This document shows, in pieces, positions 1-7,905 of a stretch of 64,000 bases of DNA; within the stretch, counting starts at the first letter, position 1; the number at the start of each line of letters is the position of its first letter. The notes beneath the pieces were generated by a model. That model worked only from the letters and a program-made list of their open reading frames with translations, was not told the origin of the DNA and ran no database searches. Origin of the DNA: Williamsia muralis NBRC 105860 (GTDB lineage Bacteria > Actinomycetota > Actinomycetes > Mycobacteriales > Mycobacteriaceae). The position numbers and the translations under genes are program-made. The stretch covers positions 36,541 through 100,540 of the forward strand of contig NZ_BDAP01000009.1 of assembly GCF_001598915.1 (NCBI RefSeq), given 5' to 3'.

Positions 1-700
1 AGCCGTAGAGGAGCGAGAACGTTCCGGCAGGCATCCCCGTGCGGGCGATTGCCTCGGTGATGGCGCGACCGACCAGTTCTGAGGTACCGGGATGAGCGTC
101 GTGTGCCTTCACGACCACCGGGCAGCCGGCGGCGAGGGCAGAGGCCGTGTCGCCGCCTGCCACGGAGAACGCGAGGGGAAAGTTGCTGGCGCCGAACACT
201 GCCACCGGTCCGAGGGGGATCTTGCGTTGCCGGATGTCGGCGCGCGGCAACGGTGTGCGATCGGGTTGTGCGGGATCGATGCGTGCACCGTTCCAGCCGC
301 CGTCTCGCAGTACGCCTGCGAACAAACGCAATTGTCCTGCGGTCCTGCCCACCTCGCCGGCGATCCTGGGGCGGGGTAGACCCGATTCGGAGCAGGCTCG
401 GTCGACGAGGGCGTCGCCGAGAGATTCGATGTTCTCCGCGATCGCCTCGAGGAATTCGGCGCGGACGGTGGACGTGGTCGACCGATACCGGTCGAGGGCA
501 GCGGCGGCAGCGGCACATGCGGCGTCGACGTCACTGTCGGACCCGTAGGAGTAACCGGGTTCGAGGACGTCCCCGGTCGCCGGGTCGAGCCCGTGCACGG
601 TGTCGCCCTGCCCGGTGACAAAGGTGCCCGCGATGATCATCTGCCCGGTCAGAGTGTTCATCTGCGCCTGCTCTGTCGCGCGATCTTCTGTCGTCGTCAT
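1..700 (-). CDS. Aldehyde dehydrogenase, alpha-ketoglutarate semialdehyde type (3' end outside window)
   Basis: Only the first 233 codons are present; the gene runs off the left edge. The reading frame starts at an ATG with AGGAG about 8 bases upstream. The product opens with a short substrate-domain strand ([12 protein letters not shown]) and contains the NAD(P)-binding region [19 protein letters not shown] followed by [19 protein letters not shown]. This segment is characteristic of the NADP-dependent ketoglutarate semialdehyde dehydrogenase branch, which oxidises 2,5-dioxopentanoate to 2-oxoglutarate in sugar-acid or hydroxyproline breakdown. The catalytic Cys lies beyond the window, so activity cannot be judged. 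No pathway partner is visible on this side. A downstream ATG at 661 is a weaker alternative start. Confidence 0.8.
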   Translation of the reverse strand, partial: MTTTEDRATEQAQMNTLTGQMIIAGTFVTGQGDTVHGLDPATGDVLEPGYSYGSDSDVDAACAAAAAALDRYRSTTSTVRAEFLEAIAENIESLGDALVDRACSESGLPRPRIAGEVGRTAGQLRLFAGVLRDGGWNGARIDPAQPDRTPLPRADIRQRKIPLGPVAVFGASNFPLAFSVAGGDTASALAAGCPVVVKAHDAHPGTSELVGRAITEAIARTGMPAGTFSLLYG

Positions 701-835
701 GTGCCGACTCCTACCTGTTGTGCGTACTTGTTCGGCCATGGCGATCGCGGCCGACCTGCGTCGTCGACCCAGACCACGCCGCCCAGCGGCAGGCGTGACC
801 TGGGTCATACATCGACCGTAGGCCGCTTATTCATT

Positions 836-860
836 CATGTCCAAGTCAAATATGGACGTG
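836..860. promoter_or_regulatory. Imperfect inverted repeat, possible operator
   Basis: CATGTCCA at 836-843 faces TGGACGTG at 853-860 (7 of 8 pairs) around an AT-rich centre, in the 255-bp space between the divergent dehydrogenase and the acyltransferase. It could bind a regulator of either gene. No regulator gene is adjacent in the visible window, so this is only a candidate. Confidence 0.3.
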
Positions 861-955
861 TTCAATAGCCAAGTTGTATCGACCGACGTGGGCGGACGGT
901 TGCGGTCAACAGATGGGCGCCCGATTTGCCCGCGGCGGTGAAGTACGTTCGTCGG

Positions 956-2296
956 ATGGAGCGAATGACACCCATCGATGCCCAGATGTACTGGATGTCG
1001 AGTCGAGTTCCGAACGACCAATTCCTGCTGTTCGCCTTCGACGGTGAAGTCGGCAACCTCGAGTCGGCCATCGACGACGTGCTCGGGCGCGCGGCGTCGA
1101 ACGTCGATCTGACCCTGCGGGTTGCCGACCCAGGGTGTGCCTTCGACTACCCGTACTGGGTTCGTCACGGGGTCGGACCAGATCACGTCGCAGTGCACCA
1201 GTTGCCGCAGCCCACCTGGTCGGGTTGCCTTGCGGCCGTTCAGGATCTGTTCGCAGATCAGCTCGACCTCCGCGACAGCGTGTGGCGTCTGCACGTGTTC
1301 GAGGGTGTCGGGGACGTTCCCCGCTGCCAGGGATCGGCGACAGTGGTGGTCCTGCAGATCGGACACGCCCTCGCCGACGGTCGCCGTGCGACGGGCGTGG
1401 CCAGGAGTCTGTTCGTCGATGTCAGAGGACAGCGCCGCAGCGTTGCCGCGAAACCCGAGAGCGGCTACTCGACGGTGCGGGCGGCAACGGTCGCGGCGAT
1501 CCGGACACCCAAGCAGCTCGGCTCATTGGGTTTGCGGGGGCTGAATGCTGCTGTGACGCACCGAAGGCTGGTCGCGGACGTGGCCGACGGATCCGTGCCC
1601 GCGCAGGCCGATGTGCGGCCGGCACTGCCCACCAACAACAGGCCGGAGGGTCGCCGCGCGATCCGCACGCTGGTCCGTGACCGCGACGACTTTCCGGGGC
1701 CCACCGTCACCGTCGGAGCGCTCGCAGCCATCTCGCTGGGGTTGTCGGAGCACCTCGCCGGCCAGGGTGTCGACACTGCCACGCTCGGTGCGGAGCTGAC
1801 TGTTGCAAAACCGGGAAAACCCCTCGCTCGCAACCACTTCCGGAACGTCGGTGTCGAACTGTTCAGCACCACGCCATCATGGGAACGAAGAAACGAGCAG
1901 ATCGCCGAGGCGCTGATGCATCGTCGATCACGTGGTGCTCATCCCGCGTTGCGAGCAGCCGACGAAGCCTTCGCGGCGGTTCCCGCTCCTTTGTTGTACT
2001 GGGGAACAACACAATTCGACCCGACTGCGGTCGCACCCATGGTCATCGGGAACACGGTGGTGTCGAGCATCAACCGCGGCCCGGCCGACCTGACATTCGG
2101 CGGGGCGCCGGTTGCGTTCACCGCCGGCTACCCGGCCCTGTCGCCTGCGATGGGCGTCACCCACGGGGTGCACGGAATCGGTGACACGGTGGCGATCAGC
2201 GTGCACGCCGCAGAGTCTGCGATCGGGAACATCGACGACTATCTCGAATCGCTGAGTGCGTCCATCGCATGGAACCGTATCGTCGCCGGACGGTGA
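956..2296 (+). CDS. WS/DGAT-like acyltransferase (wax ester synthase/diacylglycerol acyltransferase family)
   Basis: About 446 residues, the usual size for this family, which transfers acyl-CoA chains to alcohols or diacylglycerol in storage-lipid synthesis. It opens with the family-style MTPIDAQMYWMSS. The active-site motif reads GHALADG (His about residue 137): the family motif is HHxxxDG, so the catalytic second His and the DG are kept while the first His is Gly. The C-terminal half has the typical NTVVSSINRGP-like stretch. ATGs at 956 and 965 are both possible and neither has a strong ribosome site. It converges on the decapeptide-repeat gene, with 36 bp between them. Substrate is unknown; a trehalose- or polyketide-linked acyltransferase of the same fold is a possible alternative. 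Confidence 0.75.
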   Translation: MERMTPIDAQMYWMSSRVPNDQFLLFAFDGEVGNLESAIDDVLGRAASNVDLTLRVADPGCAFDYPYWVRHGVGPDHVAVHQLPQPTWSGCLAAVQDLFADQLDLRDSVWRLHVFEGVGDVPRCQGSATVVVLQIGHALADGRRATGVARSLFVDVRGQRRSVAAKPESGYSTVRAATVAAIRTPKQLGSLGLRGLNAAVTHRRLVADVADGSVPAQADVRPALPTNNRPEGRRAIRTLVRDRDDFPGPTVTVGALAAISLGLSEHLAGQGVDTATLGAELTVAKPGKPLARNHFRNVGVELFSTTPSWERRNEQIAEALMHRRSRGAHPALRAADEAFAAVPAPLLYWGTTQFDPTAVAPMVIGNTVVSSINRGPADLTFGGAPVAFTAGYPALSPAMGVTHGVHGIGDTVAISVHAAESAIGNIDDYLESLSASIAWNRIVAGR

Positions 2297-2332
2297 CCGA
2301 CCGGCTCCTCTGCGGCCGCCCGTTGCTTGGCG

Positions 2333-3076
2333 TCAGTGGTCGTCGCTTCCGTTCTTGGTGCGTACCAACCGTTTCGGCAATCGGCCGACGAGTTCGCCCA
2401 GCGGGAGCACGGCCTGGCCGAGGACTTCGGCGGCATCGTTGAGCTGATCCACCGTCTCCTGCAGTTTTCGGATGTTCGGCGCGAGTTCGCCGATCACCTC
2501 GACGAGTTCGGTCAACCGATCCAGTGGTCCGCCCGGCGCGATGGTGCGCTCGATCGCGCCGTTCTCGCCCAGGAGTTGCTCGAGCAAACCCTCTTCGGCG
2601 ACAAGTCGGTCCATGAAGCCTTCGTCCTCGGCAAGACGGTCGAGCAAACCGCCCGTCGTCGTCAGCATCGCGAGGATCCCGTCCTCGGCGAGAAGGCGGT
2701 CTACCGGGCCACCACGAGAGAGGAGGCGATCGAGAGGTCCACCGTCTTCGGTCATCTGATAGAGCACGCCGTCGTCGGACAGCATCCGGTTCACCAGTCC
2801 GTCCTCGGACACCAAGCGTTCCAACGGCCCGCCCCTGGCTAGGACGCGACCCAATGAGCGGTCGTCTTCGAGGAGCTCGGCCACCTGGCCGATCAATTGA
2901 AGGGGACTGCGGCCGGGAGGTCCCTGAGACACCCCCAACGCCACCGTGATCTCGTGCTGCACGTTTTCGATGGCGATACGACTGACCGCCACGCTGGCCT
3001 CGACGGCCGACAGGGCCGCCCCTGCGATCGCGAATCCCAACCGGGTCGGGAGTTCGATCACCAATCTGGCATCCAT
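2333..3076 (-). CDS. Uncharacterised protein with eleven decapeptide repeats
   Basis: I do not recognise a named family. The 247-residue product has an apolar N-terminal part (residues 1-45, GFAIAGAALSAVEAS), then from about residue 81 to 190 eleven consecutive repeats of exactly ten residues, with Gly invariant at position 3 and hydrophobics at positions 5, 8 and 9 (examples: RGGPLERLVS, EDGLVNRMLS, DGGPLDRLLS, RGGPVDRLLA, EEGLLEQLLG). Residues 71-80 look like a degenerate extra unit. An acidic helix and a short basic tail follow. The ATG has AGGG at good spacing; a GTG nine bases upstream is the alternative. The pattern suggests a regular amphipathic rod. The convergent neighbour is a storage-lipid type acyltransferase, which leaves room for a lipid-surface role, but nothing proves it. 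Confidence 0.7.
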   Translation of the reverse strand: MDARLVIELPTRLGFAIAGAALSAVEASVAVSRIAIENVQHEITVALGVSQGPPGRSPLQLIGQVAELLEDDRSLGRVLARGGPLERLVSEDGLVNRMLSDDGVLYQMTEDGGPLDRLLSRGGPVDRLLAEDGILAMLTTTGGLLDRLAEDEGFMDRLVAEEGLLEQLLGENGAIERTIAPGGPLDRLTELVEVIGELAPNIRKLQETVDQLNDAAEVLGQAVLPLGELVGRLPKRLVRTKNGSDDH

Positions 3077-3116
3077 GCCGTTCACCCTAAGACGTCCCCT
3101 CCACGCCGGTGGCCGA

Positions 3117-3683
3117 TCACCCTGCTTTGGCCTTTGCCTTCTGTTCCTTCTTGAAGGCTCGCACCTTCTGCAGGGATTCCTCGTCCACCACGTCCGCCAC
3201 CGAGCGGTAACCGGCCTTGCTGTAGTCGCCGACCGCCTTCTGCCAGCCGGCCGGGGCGACGCCACATTGCTTGGCGAGCAGGGCGGTGAAGATCTTGGCT
3301 TTCTGGGCACCGAAACCCGGCAGTTCATTGATGCGTTTGACCAGATCAGGTCCGTCTGCCGCCTCGTTCCAGATCCGGGCGGTGTCGCCGCCGTACTGTT
3401 CCACCACGATGGTGGCCAGGGCCTGCAGGCGCGCGGCCATCGACCTGCCGTAGCGGTGGACGGCCGGAGGAGTGGCACACAGGTCGGCAAACGAGTCGGG
3501 CTCGGCGGCGGCGATCGCGGCGGGATCGAGATTGCCGAACCGTTCCCTGACCTTGGCAGGCCCGGCAAATGCTCGCTCCATCGGGAACTGCTGGTCCAGC
3601 AACATCCCGGCCAGCAGCGCGAAGGAATCGGTACTGAGCAACTCGTCGGCGGACGGGTCGCCCGTGATGTGCAGACTGGTCAT
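3117..3683 (-). CDS. HhH-GPD family base-excision repair protein
   Basis: The 188-residue product matches the actinobacterial HhH-GPD-type repair protein: an N-terminal helical part (LAGMLLDQQFPMERAFAGP), then the helix-hairpin-helix segment INELPGFGAQKAKIFTALL around residues 120-140. Such proteins remove damaged bases from DNA, but the substrate of this subgroup is not established. The tail is Lys-rich (KKEQKAKAKAG). The ATG at 3683 is used; a GTG two codons upstream is possible. The gene lies 40 bp upstream of the repeat-protein gene on the same strand, so the two may be co-transcribed. Confidence 0.8.
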   Translation of the reverse strand: MTSLHITGDPSADELLSTDSFALLAGMLLDQQFPMERAFAGPAKVRERFGNLDPAAIAAAEPDSFADLCATPPAVHRYGRSMAARLQALATIVVEQYGGDTARIWNEAADGPDLVKRINELPGFGAQKAKIFTALLAKQCGVAPAGWQKAVGDYSKAGYRSVADVVDEESLQKVRAFKKEQKAKAKAG

Positions 3684-3822
3684 GGACACGAAGTCTAGTG
3701 CCGGGCACCCAACCCACATCGACGCGCGCGAGGACCCGTCGCACCGAACGCCGATCGCCGGTGACTCGGTGGTGATTGAATGCTCGACAGGACGGTCCGG
3801 GTCGGGGAGAGCGGAGTCGGTC

Positions 3823-4308
3823 ATGTGGAGACGTACGCGAGTTGCGGCGGCGGCCCTGGCTGCCGCGGCCACGATGTCTGTGCTGGCCGCCGGCCAATCC
3901 TCTGCCGAGCCGTACACCGAACCCGACCTGGTGGACACCGTGCGCTGCGACAGCGCCGACCCGTGGTCGCCGGGCCGGCTCAGGATCGACATCGACGTGT
4001 ACAACGATGTCGTCTTCCCGCCCGACGGGGCGCGTGGGCCTGTCCTCTACCTCAGTGCGAACAACTCGCGTCCTGGCTTCCTGCTCGACTACAACGTCGA
4101 GGCAACCGTCCGCTGGGTCAACACCACCACCGGAGCGCGTGGGACGAGGATCATCCCGGCGCGGGGCCGTTCGGCCAGTTGGGAAGGTTCCCTGCCGACC
4201 GGCCGTGGCCACGTGGCCTACGTCGTCACCCAGAAGATCGGCGCACTCGCCTTCATGCCCATGGTGAACCCGCAATCGTCGACCTGTCGCGGCGCTGCAA
4301 CGGTGTGA
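3823..4308 (+). CDS. Small secreted protein of unknown function
   Basis: The 162-residue product starts MWRRTRVAAAALAAAAT and has a typical Sec signal peptide with cleavage expected near GQSSA-EP (about residue 28). The mature part is about 130 residues with two Cys (near the start, TVRCDS, and near the end, SSTCRG) that could form one disulfide. Strand-like stretches (LRIDIDVYNDVVF, GPVLYLSANNS, ATVRWVNTT) suggest a small beta fold. A GGAG lies six bases before the ATG. No enzymatic motif is seen. It stands alone between the divergent repair gene and the sugar porter. Confidence 0.7.
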   Translation: MWRRTRVAAAALAAAATMSVLAAGQSSAEPYTEPDLVDTVRCDSADPWSPGRLRIDIDVYNDVVFPPDGARGPVLYLSANNSRPGFLLDYNVEATVRWVNTTTGARGTRIIPARGRSASWEGSLPTGRGHVAYVVTQKIGALAFMPMVNPQSSTCRGAATV

Positions 4309-4344
4309 CCACCGGTCGGGTGGGGCGCTGGAGTTCCCCATCTC

Positions 4345-4373
4345 GCGGGGGCGTAAACGCGTGCCGCCCCCGC
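4345..4373. terminator. GC-rich hairpin after the secreted-protein gene
   Basis: GCGGGGGCG at 4345-4353 pairs perfectly with CGCCCCCGC at 4365-4373 around an 11-base loop. There is no clear T-run, so termination is plausible but not certain. Just downstream, GTGACCGACT occurs twice at an 11-bp period (4380-4389 and 4391-4400), which could be an operator for the sugar porter. Confidence 0.4.
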
Positions 4374-4510
4374 TCGCCGGTGACCGACTTGTGACCGACT
4401 GTCTTTCGGGGACTTGCGAACTCGCCTGACATGACAGGAGTAACGTCAGCTCTTGGCGTATGTCGTCGGCGGTGATTGCCGACCGCCGTCCGGAAGGTGG
4501 GTACCCCCCG

Positions 4511-5992
4511 ATGTCCACAGGTGCAGCCAGTAGATCCAGTCGGCCGGTCGGGGGTGAGGCCCACGTCGCCAAGGTCATCGGTGTGACCGTCGCCGCGGCC
4601 GTCGGCGGATTCCTCTTCGGTTTCGACAGCTCGGTGGTCAACGGTGCTGTCGAATCCATCGGCACACATTTTGAGCTCAACTCGTTCATGAAGGGCTTCG
4701 CGGTCGCCATCGCACTCCTCGGGTGCGCGCTCGGCGCCTGGTTCGCCGGTCGGCTCGCGGACATCTGGGGCCGCAAGAAGGTGATGCTGCTCGGCTCCGC
4801 GTTGTTCATCGCCTCGTCCATCGGTACAGGGTTGGCGTGGTCGGTTCCAGACCTGTTGATCTGGCGTGTGATCGGCGGCCTCGGTATCGGCATCGCGTCG
4901 GTGATCGCTCCGGCGTACATCGCCGAGATCGCCCCCGCCCGATACCGTGGTGCACTCGGATCCCTTCAGCAGTTGGCCATCACCATGGGCATCTTCGTCG
5001 CACTGCTGTCGGATGCGCTGCTCGCCGACAGCGCCGGTAGCGCATCGAGCGATCTGTGGTTCGGTATCGAGGCGTGGCGCTGGATGTTCATGGTCGGCGT
5101 CATCCCCGCCATCGTCTACGGCGTTCTGGCCCTACTGATTCCGGAATCACCCCGGTACCTGGTGGGGAGCAACCTCGACGAGGAAGCCGCCCGCATCCTC
5201 ACCGAAGTGACCGGTGAGCCCAACCCGCTCGAACGTGTCAAAGAGATCCGGCTGACGCTCAAACGCGAATCCAACGTGTCGATCAAGGACATCCGCGGGC
5301 CTTCGTTTGGTCTGCATCCCCTTGTGTGGGTGGGAATCTGGATCGCGGTGCTGCAGCAGTTCGTCGGCATCAACGCGATCTTCTACTACTCCACCACGCT
5401 GTGGCAGTCCGTCGGATTCAGTGAGAGCGAGTCGTTCAAGACGTCGGTGATCACCGCCGTTGTCAACGTGGTGATGACCTTCGGGGCGATCCTGTTCGTC
5501 GACCGCATCGGCCGCCGCAGGCTCCTGCTGATCGGTTCGGTCGGCATGGCCATCGGTCTCATCCTGGCGTGCGCGGCCTTCACCCAGCAGCAGGGTTCGG
5601 GCGACGACATCACCCTCCCCGACAACTGGGGAGTGGTCGCCCTGATCGGTGCCAACCTGTTCGTGGTCGCGTTCGCTGCCACATGGGGTCCGGTCATGTG
5701 GGTGATGCTGGGGGAGATGTTCCCCAACCGGATCCGCGGTGTGGCGCTCGGTGTGTGCACCGGTGTGAACTGGCTCGCGAACTTCACCATCTCGCTGCTC
5801 TTCCCGGAACTGAACTCGCGCCTGGGCCTGGCATGGATCTACGGGTTCTTCGCGTTCTGCGCGATCGTGTCGTACTTCTACGTGCACTTCAAGGTTCCCG
5901 AGACCAAGGGTATGGAACTCGAGGACATGGACACCCTCGGCGACGTCGAGGCCGCACTCAAGGCCGAAAAGGCCGCGGCCAAAGAGAAATAG
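4511..5992 (+). CDS. MFS sugar transporter, sugar porter (SP) family
   Basis: A 12-helix permease of about 493 residues taking up a sugar or polyol, probably with protons. Family signatures are clear: FLFGFDSSVVNGA in helix 1, GRLADIWGRKK in loop 2-3, PESPRYLV before the central loop, QQFVGINAIFYYSTTLW in helix 7, DRIGRRR in loop 8-9, GPVMWVMLGEMFPNRIRG in helix 10 and PETKGMELE at the end. Closest in style are glucose, galactose or inositol porters; the substrate cannot be fixed from sequence. I chose the ATG at 4511; a more distal ATG at 4460 would add 17 residues. The stop is two bases from that of the convergent hydratase. Confidence 0.88.
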   Translation: MSTGAASRSSRPVGGEAHVAKVIGVTVAAAVGGFLFGFDSSVVNGAVESIGTHFELNSFMKGFAVAIALLGCALGAWFAGRLADIWGRKKVMLLGSALFIASSIGTGLAWSVPDLLIWRVIGGLGIGIASVIAPAYIAEIAPARYRGALGSLQQLAITMGIFVALLSDALLADSAGSASSDLWFGIEAWRWMFMVGVIPAIVYGVLALLIPESPRYLVGSNLDEEAARILTEVTGEPNPLERVKEIRLTLKRESNVSIKDIRGPSFGLHPLVWVGIWIAVLQQFVGINAIFYYSTTLWQSVGFSESESFKTSVITAVVNVVMTFGAILFVDRIGRRRLLLIGSVGMAIGLILACAAFTQQQGSGDDITLPDNWGVVALIGANLFVVAFAATWGPVMWVMLGEMFPNRIRGVALGVCTGVNWLANFTISLLFPELNSRLGLAWIYGFFAFCAIVSYFYVHFKVPETKGMELEDMDTLGDVEAALKAEKAAAKEK

Positions 5993-5994
5993 CG

Positions 5995-6804
5995 CTACAG
6001 CGAATCGGTGAACAGCGGCGGCCGTCCCTCTTTGCGGGCGGCCGTCGCTTCTTGGAAGTTCGCGGTCAGCAACCGGACGTAGAGCTGGCCGAGGCCTTCG
6101 GCCTGCATGTGCGCGTCGAGGCTCGAGGCCTCCATGCCCGACCAGAGCGTTCTCTTGGTCAGTTCGATTCCCGGGCGGGACAATTCGGCGATCCGGTCAG
6201 CGACGCGGCAGCACTCGTCGAGCAGGACGGCGTCGGGAACAGTTCGCGATACCAACCCGATACGGGCGGCTTCGTCGGCGTGGACATCCCATCCGGTCAG
6301 CATCATCTCCGCGGCGTGTGAGCTGCCGACGGCTCGCGGCAACAGGTAACTCAAACCCAACTCGCTTGCGGTGAGCCCGTTGTTGATACCCGCCGCACGG
6401 AAATAGGCCGCTGCGCCTGCGATACGGATGTCGCATGCCAGCGCCAGACACAGTCCGCCACCGATCGCGGCGCCGTTGACAGCGGCGATCACCGGCTGAT
6501 GCATGCGGCGGATCGCCTTGATCGTCTCGTCGAGCAGCTCCAAGGAACGAAGCGCGATCGTGGGGGCGGTCAGCCCGTCGATCCCGGGTATCTTGCCCGC
6601 CGACTTCTGGTCGGCGCCAGAACTGAACCCGCGTCCTGCGCCGGTGATGATCACAGCTCGGACCGCATTGTCCGCACTGATCTCCTCGAGCTTTTCCTTG
6701 AAGGGCAGCATGACGTCAAAAGCCATGGCATTCATGCGTTCTGGGCGATCCAAGGTCACCAGGGCAATGTGTTCGCGGGGATGGTCCACCCGGACATACG
6801 ACAT
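5995..6804 (-). CDS. Enoyl-CoA hydratase/isomerase (crotonase family)
   Basis: A 269-residue crotonase-fold protein that would hydrate a trans-2-enoyl-CoA in fatty-acid or steroid breakdown. Visible family features are the N-terminal VALVTLDRPERMNAM-like strand, the first oxyanion segment GRGFSSGADQK, and the second oxyanion segment NGAAIGGGLCLALACDIRIA, with LGLSYLLPRAVG behind it. The acidic pair expected for hydratases falls in the GLTASELGLS region. Start chosen at MSYVRVDHP; no strong ribosome site is visible. It stands alone, convergent with the sugar porter and divergent from the PspC gene. Confidence 0.87.
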   Translation of the reverse strand: MSYVRVDHPREHIALVTLDRPERMNAMAFDVMLPFKEKLEEISADNAVRAVIITGAGRGFSSGADQKSAGKIPGIDGLTAPTIALRSLELLDETIKAIRRMHQPVIAAVNGAAIGGGLCLALACDIRIAGAAAYFRAAGINNGLTASELGLSYLLPRAVGSSHAAEMMLTGWDVHADEAARIGLVSRTVPDAVLLDECCRVADRIAELSRPGIELTKRTLWSGMEASSLDAHMQAEGLGQLYVRLLTANFQEATAARKEGRPPLFTDSL

Positions 6805-6965
6805 TTCGCCATCGTGACACGAGCCGGGTTCCCTGAGGTGCGAATCAGGGAAGTCGGCCACAAAGATCAGGGTCGATCCCCGATGGCAGGGGCGCTCGAC
6901 GTCCATACATTGGGACAGGTGAGAGCGGCTCGGTGTCGCTGGGGGACTGAACAGAAAGGAATGAC

Positions 6966-7181
6966 ATGGACGAATTGGTTCGGGTTTCCGAGGGCAGGAT
7001 GCTGGGAGGCGTGTGCACCGGCATCGCACGACGGTACGGCTGGGACGTGAATGCGGTGCGCGTGGCATTCGTGGTCTCGTGCCTGCTGCCGGGACCGCAG
7101 CTTGTCGTTTACCTGGCTCTCTGGTTGGTGATGCCGATGCAGGGGAAGACCGTTCCCGCCGGCGGGGTCACGCCGGTCTGA
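6966..7181 (+). CDS. PspC-domain membrane protein
   Basis: A 71-residue protein consisting of one PspC domain: the signature RMLGGVCTGIARRYGWDVNAVRVAF is followed by a hydrophobic helix (LVVYLALWLVMPM). Proteins of this family sit in the inner membrane and take part in envelope-stress sensing, or act as small membrane anchors. AAAGGA lies just upstream of the ATG. The last 14 bases overlap the convergent YhhN gene. Confidence 0.88.
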   Translation: MDELVRVSEGRMLGGVCTGIARRYGWDVNAVRVAFVVSCLLPGPQLVVYLALWLVMPMQGKTVPAGGVTPV

Positions 7182-7899
7182 CGATGCCTGCGGCATGGCG
7201 ACGCCGGGCCAGTGAGTCGACGCCGTCGAGCAGGAACATCTGGGCGACGAAGTAGGTCGACAGCACGGTTGCCTCGCTCATCGCGCGTGGGAGATTGCCG
7301 CGCAACAGATACCGGCGATTCATCAGGATCGCATCGGACAGCATGAACAGGATCCCACCCGTTGCCAGTCGGCGGGTGGGATCGCCTCGTGTGCCCGACG
7401 ACAGGCACGGGTCGGCGGCCGTGGCCGCCATCACCGACAAGGCTGCTCCGTAGGTACCGAGTACGGGCAGCAGCCTGGGCTGGTTCAGGATCAGCAGTGC
7501 AGCAACCTCGTTCATCACCGTGAACCGGGGGAGCAGTCGTCGACGTGTCGGCCGGGCACCGTGTCGGGTGAACAGACCGAGGTAGGCCAGGTGTGCCGCG
7601 CCGAACATGGTTGCGCCGGTCTGTATGTGCCGGTCTTTACCGGGACCGTCGGCGAACTCTTCGCGATACATGAAGTAGTCGCCGGCTGCCGAGGCGACGA
7701 TCGTGGCGGCCAGCAATGCGTTGTCCGCCGGGGCCCGTCGCTTCGTGCCTCGGGCAACGGTGATCGCCAACATTCCCAGCGCTGCCGGCTTGACGACAGC
7801 GACCACCGGCCGGTGGCGAACAGCTCCCGCTGCCGCCACCAACACGGTGGTCACCGCAAACGCCTTGCGCTCCGGATACTTCCAGCCGGATACCTGCAT
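7168..7899 (-). CDS. YhhN/TMEM86-family integral membrane protein (lysoplasmalogenase-like)
   Basis: A 243-residue multispan protein with about seven hydrophobic segments. Family signs are AAGDYFMYREEF in the middle and the later GGILFMLSDAILMNRRYLL. Characterised relatives in animals hydrolyse lysoplasmalogen; the bacterial role is not well defined. It begins six bases after the stop of the lipase-like gene and is the last gene of a three-gene operon reading leftward from 9977. Confidence 0.82.
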   Translation of the reverse strand: MQVSGWKYPERKAFAVTTVLVAAAGAVRHRPVVAVVKPAALGMLAITVARGTKRRAPADNALLAATIVASAAGDYFMYREEFADGPGKDRHIQTGATMFGAAHLAYLGLFTRHGARPTRRRLLPRFTVMNEVAALLILNQPRLLPVLGTYGAALSVMAATAADPCLSSGTRGDPTRRLATGGILFMLSDAILMNRRYLLRGNLPRAMSEATVLSTYFVAQMFLLDGVDSLARRRHAAGIVRPA

Positions 7900-7905
7900 G
7901 TCTGG

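Noticed and set aside
3346..4920. A 524-codon reverse-strand frame spanning three genes
   Set aside because: It crosses the HhH-GPD, secreted-protein and sugar-porter genes in other frames and shows no conserved motif.
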